Positions 55,019 to 64,000 of a DNA stretch of 64,000 nucleotides are shown piece after piece. Numbering within the stretch: position 1 is the first letter of the stretch; every line of letters starts with the position of its first letter. The position numbers and the translations under genes are program-made. This DNA is from Ichthyophis bannanicus (taxonomy: Eukaryota; Chordata; Amphibia; Gymnophiona; Ichthyophiidae): the NCBI GenBank assembly GCA_033557465.1, contig JAWIIG010000037.1, forward strand, positions 1,116,001 through 1,180,000. Direction: 5' to 3'. Below the pieces are notes generated by a model. The model saw only the letters and a list, made by a program, of their open reading frames with translations. It did no database searches and was not told the origin of the DNA.

Positions 55019-56699
55019 GACTGGGAATATGTGACCGTAGCAAACACTGGCAGCGGAGAGACACCAGAGCTGGTGCTGGTTCCTGGTCTTCCTTTCTCGC
55101 TCTCCCAGTCCTTCTGCCAGCATTGAGAAAAGGCTGAGAACAGATTGTCCAGTGGGCCGGGGACCTTACGTCCTGGACATCAGAGAGAAAGAGGGGCTAG
55201 GATCTGGGAGCAAAGCCCAAAGAGAAAGGGAAACCGGTGACTCTGACACTGTTGCTCCTCCGGACGGCTCACTCCACAGCAGATCCCACGACTGCATCTC
55301 CAACCCCATTTAACACCATGCGGACCTCACGCACTTTATTACAATCGATATCCCCCCCATTACTAGAGAAATTACCTTAGTCTGATAATACAGTCTGAGC
55401 AAAGAAATGCAGTCTCACTCTGCAAAGAGTGCACCCAAAAATCATGCCTAAGCAATTGTGAGCACATAATCTACATATACGGGTGATCCAGCACCTGTCA
55501 CCCAAACACAGTGCAGTGAGCATGCTTGAACATAGGCTGAATGCATGGAGCATACACAGAGTATTGACTTCCTCTATGAAACCTTCCAGTGCCCTGGAGC
55601 GCTAAGCCCCAGACTGTGCTACCTAAACATCCTTCTCTTCACCCTCAGCATGGGCCCTTTAACAAGATGGCACAGATGGGTCAGTGCCCCTGCTAAGTGC
55701 TTAAAGCCCTGCTCTGACAGCACAGGCTCTAGAAATAGATGAGAATTTCCTGGGAAGGGCATGCTAAGTGGAGCTATGAAAACACACAGGCAACCCCCCC
55801 CCCCCCCCTCCAACCATCCTGTAGTCAAAGAGCGAGCAGTGGGATACACCGACAACCTTGCAAGTGGAGGTCTTAGATGTTGCTGCCTGTGTGAACCTGA
55901 TGAGGAATACGATTTCGTATTTTACCCCCCCCCCCAGGGATGGGGGCACTGAATACTATATGTGATTCATGAGCAGCACTGCCATCCGGTGGCCTTTAGG
56001 GCACCAGAGCCCTACAAATGATACATAAGTTAAGATCTTTAAATCTTGGTCATATAATCTTGATTTGCAAAACATTACAGTTGCTTGTTTAATCACTAAC
56101 CCCTGAGTGCCCATGAGGTGGCCCTGTGGTTATTTCTTCCCTGACTTGCAAAGATCAATCTGATGATGGCTGCATACACAGGGTCACAGAAAGGCACTAT
56201 TGAGTGTACCAGCTGCCCTCTGGTGGCCATAGACCGTAGCACAGGCACTTTTTGATTGACAGTTTAACTGTCATTATTATATATTTTTTTTATATTCTAA
56301 GGTTTCTAAAACCTGTCCCTGTGAAACCACAGGCGTTTGGGCAACTTTCACTACAGAATACACAAAAACACACTTCCAGCCTGTCCCTCGTTCCACCTAC
56401 GTTAGGGCTCTGCTCTTGAAGAACCTAAAAGGTGGCAATTTGCCTAATATCCTGGGACTTAACAGATGCTCCTCAGAGACATGATTAGGAGGGAAAGAAC
56501 ATGTGGTATCAGAGATCAATGCCAAAACTGCTGTCCTATAAAACTAAGAATAAACTTAAAAATAAAGAGGACTGACAGCAGCCACCTTAAGGCTGAGGAC
56601 CCCCCCCCCCCAGCTTCAAAAAAACCTACAAACAAAAGAAAGAAACACTAGACCTAAAAATCTAGCTATTCTGCCTGTCGTCTTCCTCACACAGGCAGC
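55019..56699. other. 1.7-kb stretch without recognised gene or repeat
   Basis: No coding frame I trust and no match to other repeats in the window. It has C runs at 55796-55809, 55926-55935 and 56601-56610, and three CTCF-like motifs (55981-55994, 56110-56126, 56211-56229). It lies between a SINE and the leader of DIRS-j, so it may be filler carried in with a rearrangement, or an old unlisted element. Confidence 0.5.
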
Positions 56700-57285
56700 T
56701 CACTGCAACTCTCGCCATGCGGTCTAAATACCTAGAGAGAAAATGGCCGCCCTTTTGCCAATGAATTTTGGTGCCAAGAACAACAGCTGCTGCAAAAAGG
56801 AGGTCTCAGCAGACCGACAGAGCCTGAAGGCCTTACCTGCAGGGCCAAAAGCCACGCAGCCTGCTCCTACCGCCTTGAATTCATCCGATCCTCAAGCCGC
56901 GCTGCTGCGCCAGGCAGCCGTGGCAAGGACCGCTCAGCCAGTTCCACAGAGTAAAATTAAAATCCCGCAGCAGCGGAGAGGCTCCGTCTCACACAGCTTC
57001 AGTGTGGCTGTACGGGTCCTGGAGCTCTCTCCCGTACCGTCCAGGGAGAGAGATCCACACCGGCTAATGCCTGCAGCAAGTGAAAATAACTGACAAGGAG
57101 GGAAGGCGAGAGCTGCTACAAATTTAAAGAGCCAGGTTCAAATTTAAAATTACTGTAAATATAAGGAAAATTTGCTCCTAACAACTAAAGGGAACTAATC
57201 CTCGATTGCCAATTAACCAAAGGTAACTGAATTAAAAATAAAATCAGAATAGAATTTGTCACACTAAATGCTCTTTATCTGTTCC
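56700..57285 (-). other. DIRS-j leader / gag start region
   Basis: Corresponds to 31290-31868 in DIRS-e by order of blocks, including GAGCTCTCTCCCGTA. The plus-strand frame 56743-57093 is antisense. No intact gag start is readable. Confidence 0.55.
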
Positions 57286-57349
57286 CCCAAGTGAGTCCAG
57301 AAGCTAGGCTCACTACGTCCTCCTGCTGCATGGAGACTGGACACACCGG

Positions 57350-57480
57350 GGGCTGATGGGAGAGACCAGCAGGCTATATCCAGTGATGTCATGAGTTTTG
57401 ACATGCCCAGTCTCCAAGCTGCAGGAGGAGGTTCACTACCCAGAGGTGGAGGACTAAACTGGAGGAACAATAAGGAACAA
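57350..57480 (-). repeat. DIRS-j left ITR
   Basis: CTGATGGGAGAGACCAGCAGG through ACTAAACTGGAGGAACAATAAGGAA; inverted match to 51930-52070 and nearly identical to the DIRS-e left ITR. Confidence 0.83.
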
Positions 57481-57544
57481 TGGGTTATTTCAATTTTATA
57501 GTAACAGGATAAAATCAAATTAGTATAACTATCTCTTATATCTG

Positions 57545-57703
57545 AACAAATAGGGGTGACCTACACGGAGTGGTGGGTACACCCCTAAACAAAGGCATGG
57601 GGAGGGGTGACCTGCACTGAGCGGCAAGTACACCTACTCTTGCCGCCTTGTTGGGCAGACTAGATGGACCATATCCGCCATCATATACTATGTTACTATG
57701 TGA
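57545..57703 (+). mobile_element. CR1-like 3' tail of another family
   Basis: TTGTTGGGCAGACTAGATGGACCATATCCGCCATCA followed by TATGTTACTATG, a CR1 3' UTR ending in short direct repeats. The family resembles the relic at 34480-34510. A locally duplicated GGGGTGACCT(A/G)CAC unit lies at 57552 and 57604. Confidence 0.7.
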
Positions 57704-58219
57704 AAACAGAAAATAGTAGGAAACAGTATAAAAACTAGGACACTGCCAAGACAGGATTATTGGCAAAAAATATCCAAAGTCACTCTACTAATGTATCAAA
57801 AAACACACACATCAGGTACTGACAAGAAGCATGAAAGGAGAAAAAAAGCCTCAGAATCCAATGAGGTACAATAAATAATGCTTCAGAAACATGAAACATA
57901 CCTCCCAGAACATCACAGGCTTTGAAAAAACTCCTTTCATCCCTTAAATTATCTTACTTACATTCTTTGTCAATAATCCATTATCACAGTTTTAAACTCT
58001 CAAAAAACATGGCATAAACACAGAGCCTTAAAAAGCACTTATCTGGGTGGTGAAAAGCATCACTGATAGCCAAACATGCCGTAGAACAGACACACAGTAG
58101 CAAGGGAAACACACCCGATGCCACATATTGGCCGCCAAAGCGTTTCGCTAGAAAAAGCTTTTTCAAGCGGATACCCCTGCCCAGGAGCAGCCCTAGGGGG
58201 ATGCGGGGCTATGTGTGGA
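57704..58219 (-). other. AT-rich repeat with degenerate hammerhead-like motif
   Basis: No coding frame. The minus strand at 58170-58132 has CCGC, a GAAA-containing core, a GCGAAACGC-type segment and GGCGG in the order expected of a hammerhead, but lacks CUGANGA. It borders hAT-b. Confidence 0.35.
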
Positions 58220-58995
58220 AATTAATTGTGTGGCCTCATTTGCATAGGGAGCCTCATTTGCGTAAATATTTGCTTAATGTTAACATGCGTTTTTAGTAAA
58301 CATGCTTCTTAATGAGTGCCTGGATAAAGAAAGTAACAGATTTCTGAGTTACTATATTCCAGTGCCAACTGCCAGGCCCATTAGGAAGTACTATAAACAC
58401 TGACCATTTAGAACTCATAGCAAATCCACCATATCATAACAGCTCTGCCAGGACTCACAAAGCACCAAACCCTACCTATCAAAAGGCAACACTGCAAATA
58501 TTAAACCACTACATCTCAGAGAATACCAATGCATCTCCTACTGGGGAAAGAGAACAAGTGACACGGTCAGACAGAAACTACATGAACAGAATACCTCAGC
58601 TTGGTTAAAATGCAGAACATAGACCGTCACCAAAGAACAAGGGATCACAATTTAGAAATAGGAAGACAATAATTAAACTGGGAACCCTAAAAGCCAAACC
58701 TGGGATGTACAACAACACTGGAGAACTAAAACTATAAATTAATTTCCTCTTGTATTAAACAAAACACAAAAGACGTTAACAATGCACATTTCCCAGAGCT
58801 GATATATTCCAGTTAATAAATTCAAAATAAAAGTGTATTTTTCTACCTTTTGTTGCTTGTGCATTTTCTTTTTCAGTTGCAACTGCTCCAATCACTTTCT
58901 TCTGGTTTCTTCATGTATTCTGCGAGCTACCCATTTGTCCTCTCTTCTCTTTTAGATTTTTTTCCAAAATTTTCTCTATATCTGCTTTAACATAC
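58220..58995 (-). mobile_element. hAT-b, left part (inverted copy of hAT-a family)
   Basis: Read on the minus strand it matches hAT-a from about 13760 to 14360, including ATGTTTACTAAAA and the TACAAGAGGAAATT region. The terminal ~75 bases with the inverted repeat are missing at 58220. It is split at 58995 by the L2 element and resumes at 63143. Confidence 0.85.
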
Positions 58996-61900
58996 AAAAA
59001 TAGCCGGGTTGTAAAGGTACAAAAGTCCCACGCTTACTGGCTATGCGACGGCAGCACCACAGCACAGCTTGAGCTCCCAGGACAGGTAGAGCTCGCTGAA
59101 ACGTCCACTCTCAGCGGTCTGCGACGATCCCAGGTAACTTTTATCCACAGACTATACCGTTATACCCCGCTCAGTCACCATACGGAACGGAAACCTACAA
59201 ATCCACTCTATAATGTGCACTGTACCTTGCCACATGTAATGAAAAGCGTGTCATTGTTTTGGTAATCCATGCCTAACCGTTCTCAGATTGCCTACTAGCA
59301 TAACCAATCTAAGTGCTCTAAGTTAAACAATCTACATAGATGTTATAATGCAATTGTTGATTTCATGGTTGTTTTAAATGTAGCGAGTTATATAGGGTAA
59401 AAATGTCCCGCACTGCACTAGTTTTCTAAGGTGATAAATCAAGACTGCTAGCAACGTTCAAAAGTACTACACATTAGAAATTGCTTTGCATAGTGCTTTA
59501 GTCCGTCCTGGTTACATCGGGTTATATCAGGCAAACGTGACGTCTTAAATAACTGCATATTTCTAAATATAAATGTTTGTGAATCAAATACGGAAAACCA
59601 GGTAGCCGCTCCTTTATTAGAGTGCACCTCCCTGAGTTTTGAGTCTCAAGCGTTTCCTCGTGCGCACCCCTCCATTTACCCAACGAAGCAATATGGATCC
59701 TGGTAACTTCTCAATACTTTGGTTGCTTTGCCTAGCCGCATGCCTGGCCACATGCATAGGAAATACTATCCAACACATCTACACCCCCTATACCTGGCAG
59801 CCATTACTTTTCTGCAACCCTCTCCCAGTCCTTGCAGTTCAAAATATCTATCTGCACCCACTCCCTCAAGCTACCACTCTACCCCATATCGAGCCCAGCA
59901 ATGCATGCAACGAAAAGCAGCAACCCCGTCACCACCACAAATCAAGAAAAGCTCACAGACCGAAAGAACCAAGACCCACCAAGATAAGCAAGAGCGGGGG
60001 CAAGAACATGCAAATGACTTACACAACGCAGTCCACAATTTCCATCATACTTGTGAATGCCAGATCCATAAGAAACAAAACTCATATAATATATGACCTC
60101 CTGTCAGATGCAAAGCCTGACTTACTTTGCATCACCGAGACTTGGATAACCGAAACAGACCCTGTAATCATCAATCAAATAAGCAAACCCGGATATACTG
60201 CGTATAACTGCCCTCGCAATAAGAGAAAAGGAGGAGGGGTCTTAATCTTGGCCAGAACTGAATTGTCCTTAACAAGTACACCGATAAGCATACCCGAAGG
60301 CATCGACATACTTAAAGTTGAAAATAGAACCTTAGCCATATGTCTTATCTATAGACCACCAACGTCACCACATGAATCATTGGCAGCAGCGCTGGAAATC
60401 ATCTCAGCCACAGCGCCCAAAAAGACCCAGGTCATCCTAGGAGACCTGAACTTACCCTCCACCACCGCAATGCAAGCAAACATTTTCCACGAAGCTATGG
60501 AACATCTGGGCTATGAGCAAGTCATCCAAGACGCAACCCACATCAAGGGTAATACACTAGACATGGTGTTCCTACCCACCGAACACCCCAAGATTTTGAA
60601 ATCCAAACCTAGAATAACCCAAGTACCATGGTCAGATCATCACCAAATTGAACTCACCCTACTCCCCCCCTCAGCTCCTGCCCAATCTCAACCAGATCAA
60701 GCACCACCCCAACGGAGATGTTTCCAAAAACTCATCAAAGAGGACCTCCTTGAATCCATAGCAAAATATATCCACCCAGATTGCTCAGACCTCGAGACAC
60801 TGGCGAACCAATGGAACATAGGAATCGAGGCTGCCTCAAAACCCACCTGGAGTCACCCAAGGCACCTAACCAGGGTCAAGACTGAACCATGGTACACCTC
60901 AACGCTACGGGAACTGAAGAAGGACCTGAGAAGGCATGAGCGAAGATGGAGAAAGCACAAAACCGAGGAATGCAAAAAGTCCTACTTCGACCGCCTATCA
61001 ACCTACAGGAATGAAGTAAACCAAGCAAAGAGAACGCACCACACGATCACTCTCAATAAAGCCCTCAACAGGCCCAGAGAACTATTCGCGCTTGTCAAAT
61101 CCCTCACAAAAGCCCCACAAGACAACAATTCCAGCGGCTCCATAACAGCTCAACAACTGGCAGATCACTATGCCAGCAAACTCAATCCTGCAGCACCTAC
61201 CCTCATCACCCCCACGCTGGACCCAACCAACTTCCATCAAGAGAGCAGCACACAGGAAAGGACCGATCACAGCAGAAAATGGTTAACCTTCCGGAAGGTG
61301 GACAATCAACAGATAAAAGCCATCATCACCAACCTAAAAACCACCACCTCCCCTCTTGACCCCTGTCCAGCCTCCTGGATCAAGGCAACCAAAGAGGAAA
61401 TAGTGCAGCACATCTCCCATATAGTGAACCTATCACTGCTGCAAGGTCTCATGCCATCACTCCTCAAGAAGTCACTTATACGCCCCATCTTGAAGAACAA
61501 AACACTCAGCAAAGATGACCCTACCTCATACCGCCCAATCTCAAGTATAACCTTCCTCGCCAAAATCATTGAAAAGGCAGTACAGCAGCAACTGCAAGAC
61601 CACATTGATGATACAAATGCCTTGGATGTGCATCAATACGGGTTTCGACAACATCATGGTGTGAAAACCCTCCTGCTAGCCTTGCTGGACAATCTACTTA
61701 AGGGGCTGGAGAACAAGAACACGATGTATATGCTTATCTTCATTGATATCTCAGCTGCCTTTGACTCAGTGCACCACTCAACACTACTGGAACGACTTGA
61801 GTCCATAGGCATTGCAGGGACCCCACTAAAATGGTTCTCCTCCTATATAACAAACCGAATGCAGCAGGTCAATTTCAACAACGACAAAGCAACTCCCTTC

Positions 61901-63142
61901 CCACAAACCCAGGGCATTCCGCAAGGTTCCGCCCTCTCCTCTCTCTTATTCAATCTATACCTGCAACCAGTGTGCAAAATATTCCAGACCCACGGCATCA
62001 ACTACCATATCTACGCTGATGACCTAATGCTCTACACACAACTGGATGCAAACAACCCGAACATCAGTAAGCTTGAAAATTGCCTTCTCGAGCTTCAAAT
62101 CTGGCTCCAACGAAATAACATGCTCATTAACCATAAGAAGACAGAAGCAATGTGCATCTCCAGGAAACCAGGTTTTGAGCCCCCTAAAAATGTCACCATG
62201 AACAACAACATTTACAACATAAAATCAGAAATAAAATACTTAGGTGTGATGCTTGACAACAACCTAAATATGGACAGGCACCTGCGAAACACCAATCGAG
62301 CCATATTCCACAAATTAAGAATACTGCAGCCTTTACGTAACATCCTTGATCATGATGACTTCAGATCTGTCGCTCAGGCCCTCATCATTCCACACCTAGA
62401 TTACTGCAATGCCATACTGCAAGGCTTGCCAAAGAAAACTACAAATATTCTGCAAATGGCACAACATGTTGCAGCCAGATTCATCATGCAAAAAAAACTC
62501 TGACCACATTACACCCACCCTAATTGAGCTGCATTGGCTCCCCATCACGGCCCGCATTCAGTACAAATTACTAGTCACTACATTCAAACTTATCCATAAT
62601 ATAGCACCCTCTCACCTCAACAGCTTGATTTCCAATCCACCCAACAACAGAAGTAGGAGAGCAGCGAACCTCAACACCATCTGCCTCCCGAGATCATTCA
62701 CAAAGGCTAATGCCTGTACCACTAACAGAGCTTTCTCGTTTACAGCTCCTACACTCTGGAATCGGTTACCAAGTGATCTGCGTGAAATCTATGATCTAAA
62801 GGACTTTAGAAAGGAGCTTAAGACACACCTTTTCAAGTCCCATTACAACCTAACATCATGAGCTACACGCAACCGCGTGTAAATATACATATACATATGC
62901 AGACCACTTATAAAGTTCTACAGTTTAGTCAATTGTAAATATGTATATAACAATCATGTGTAAATATGTATATAGCAATCAACTGTAAGCCTGTAATCTG
63001 TATTTCTGCTGTGTCCCCCCCCCCCTCTAATCAGAGTGTTATAATCTAATTCCTGGCCAGTACAGCCAACATCACCATGTGTAACAACCGCTGCTGATCA
63101 CTGGAAGCAGCGGGATATAAATGTACGCTAAATAAATAAACA
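58996..63142 (+). mobile_element. L2-clade LINE, nearly intact
   Basis: Flanked by AACATAC at 58989-58995 and 63143-63149. hAT-b sequence resumes exactly after it. It has a 5' UTR of about 640 bases, one long ORF and a 3' UTR of about 270 bases ending in AAATAAATAAAC instead of poly(A), as in L2. It is the youngest-looking element in the window, with a single coding lesion seen. Confidence 0.92.
59639..62861 (+). pseudogene. L2 polyprotein: endonuclease and reverse transcriptase, one frameshift
   Basis: 954 codons are open (59639-62503). The N-terminal ~145 residues include a hydrophobic stretch (FSILWLLCLAACLATCIG) after the second Met at 59693, which is the likelier start. The endonuclease carries LVNARSIRNK, ITETWI, ILGDLNLPS and WSDHHQ. 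The RT carries DPTSYRPIS, FIDISAAFDSVHHS, GIPQGSALSS and IYADDLMLY. A run of A at about 62490-62498 breaks the frame; 62499-62861 continues with LIELHWLPITARIQYKLL and APTLWNRLPSDLRE, the L2 C-terminal domain, to a normal stop. One base would decide coding capacity. Confidence 0.9.
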
Positions 63143-64000
63143 AACATACTGATCTTTCCCCTTTTGCTCTCCCCCCCCCCCCCATTTCTTTCTTTATTCC
63201 TTTATCATCCACTCAAATTTCACCGTTCCATTCTCAATCTCCACTTACTCTTCCAATACCCGGCCCATGGTAGACTTTCCTTCCCTCCCCTCCCACACAA
63301 AATATCTTTTCCCCTCTCCATTCTCATTCCCCATCCCTTTCTAGTCCTCCCTCAAAATCAGCTCCCTTATAGTTCTAGGCCCACCCAGCATCTGCCCCCT
63401 TCTAGTCCCAGTCTCCCAAGCTTCCACATCAGCCCATTTCCAGTCCTAGACCCCATATGCTCTTTTCCAGTTCCATTCCAGCCCCCTCCCCATCAGCCCA
63501 TTTCCACGCCAAGCTCCCCATCAGCCCATGTCCAGTCCTACTCCAGCCCCCCCATCAGTCCATGTCCAGTCCAAGTTCACCCCCCACCATCACAGCCCAT
63601 TTCCCCCACTACAGCCCAACTGCAGTCGGGGCCCCCCCCCAATCGCAGCCCAACTGCAGTCGGGGCCGCCCCCCCCAATCGCAGCCCAACTGCAGTCGGG
63701 GCCGCCCCCCCCAATCGCAGCCCAACTGCAGTCGGGGCCGCCCCCCCAAATCGCAGCCCAACTGCAGTCGGGGCCGCCCCCCCAATCGCAGCCCAACAGC
63801 AGTCGGGGCCCCCCCCAATCGCAGCCCAACTGCAGTCGGGGCCCCCCCCAATCGCAGCCGGGGCCCCCCCCAATCGCAGCCGGGGCCCCCCCAATCGTAG
63901 CCCAACTGCAGTCGGGGCCCCCCCGCAATCGCAGCCGGGGCCCCCCCCCAATCACAGCCCACTGCAGTCGGGTCCCCGCCCCCAATCGTAGCCCAACTGC
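63143..64000 (-). mobile_element. hAT-b, right part
   Basis: On the minus strand it matches hAT-a 13770 back to about 13540 (AAATATTTTGTGTAGG-type sequence near 63300-63320) and then enters a minisatellite. The element runs off the window, so its other end and any palindrome are not seen. Confidence 0.8.
63600..64000 (+). repeat. C-rich minisatellite in hAT-b
   Basis: About nine units of ~35-37 bases (AATCGCAGCCCAACTGCAGT, then CGGGGC and a C run) and three short ~21-base units that lack the CCAACTGCAGT part. G tracts lie on the minus strand. Long frames on both strands here are translations of the repeat, not genes. Confidence 0.9.

Larger units (their letters stand above)
51901..57480 (-). 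mobile_element. DIRS-j, same family as DIRS-e
   Basis: Right ITR (51905-52070), ICR (52414-52570), recombinase, methylase-like and RNase H sequence to about 54310, foreign insertions, a leader (56700-57285) and left ITR (57350-57480). RT and most of gag are gone, replaced by a CR1 fragment, a SINE and unassigned sequence. It lies in CR1-b. No target duplication. Confidence 0.82.

Noticed and set aside
63164..63991. Long proline-rich frames on the plus strand and glycine-rich frames on the minus strand
   Set aside because: They are translations of a C-rich minisatellite in hAT-b; several frames are open at once and none has a domain.
63600..64000. CRISPR-like array
   Set aside because: Adjacent units without unique spacers, in a eukaryotic transposon; a minisatellite.
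1..64000. Endogenous retrovirus or other viral insertion
   Set aside because: No protease, integrase or envelope motif was seen; all RT sequences fall with DIRS, CR1 or L2 by their surrounding domains.

Overview
The window holds only transposable-element sequence. I find no host exon, tRNA or rRNA gene, CRISPR array or bacterial-type operon. The families present are DIRS-type tyrosine-recombinase retrotransposons, CR1-clade and L2-clade LINEs, hAT DNA transposons, tRNA-derived SINEs and candidate hammerhead-motif repeats. That mix indicates a large, repeat-rich vertebrate genome. The density and variety of DIRS copies beside CR1 and L2 suggest an amphibian, most likely a caecilian. This is inference; turtles also carry DIRS and CR1.

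Layout. 1-1970: DIRS-a, with gag and recombinase fused by an internal deletion. 1975-11306: DIRS-b, split by a full-length CR1 (CR1-a, about 4455-9213). 11301-19437: DIRS-c, with both inverted terminal repeats (ITRs) and the internal complementary region (ICR); its recombinase gene is cut by a hAT element (12396-14435) with an 8-bp target duplication. 19570-20537: old hAT. 20680-34545: an old CR1 split by DIRS-d, whose gag is split by DIRS-e (26085-33664), which carries an unclassified ORF-bearing insertion. 34560-39588: DIRS-f. 39589-45400: short repeats, two plus-strand DIRS ends (g, h), a hammerhead-motif repeat and a second unclassified ORF region. 45560-46850: plus-strand DIRS gag relic with a SINE inside. 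47073-57480: an old CR1 interrupted by a younger CR1 (47986-51828) and by DIRS-j. 57545-64000: a CR1 tail, a second hammerhead-like repeat and a second hAT copy, split by an almost intact L2 LINE (58996-63142) with a 7-bp target duplication.

How the parts work. A DIRS element encodes Gag, a reverse transcriptase (RT) with RNase H, a Dam-like methylase domain and a tyrosine recombinase (YR). In the accepted model the ICR templates joining of the two ends into a circle, which the recombinase inserts without target duplication. CR1 and L2 use their own endonuclease and RT. hAT copies are moved by a transposase supplied in trans.

Most interesting signals: an exact 27-bp inversion inside the ICR of DIRS-e; a splice-donor-like sequence at the unique right end of several diverged DIRS families; a zinc knuckle at the N-terminus of DIRS Gag; short sequences shared by the DIRS circle junction and the insertion site; and hammerhead-ribozyme-like motifs. 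Element boundaries were read by eye and are good to roughly 5-50 bases unless a duplication fixes them.
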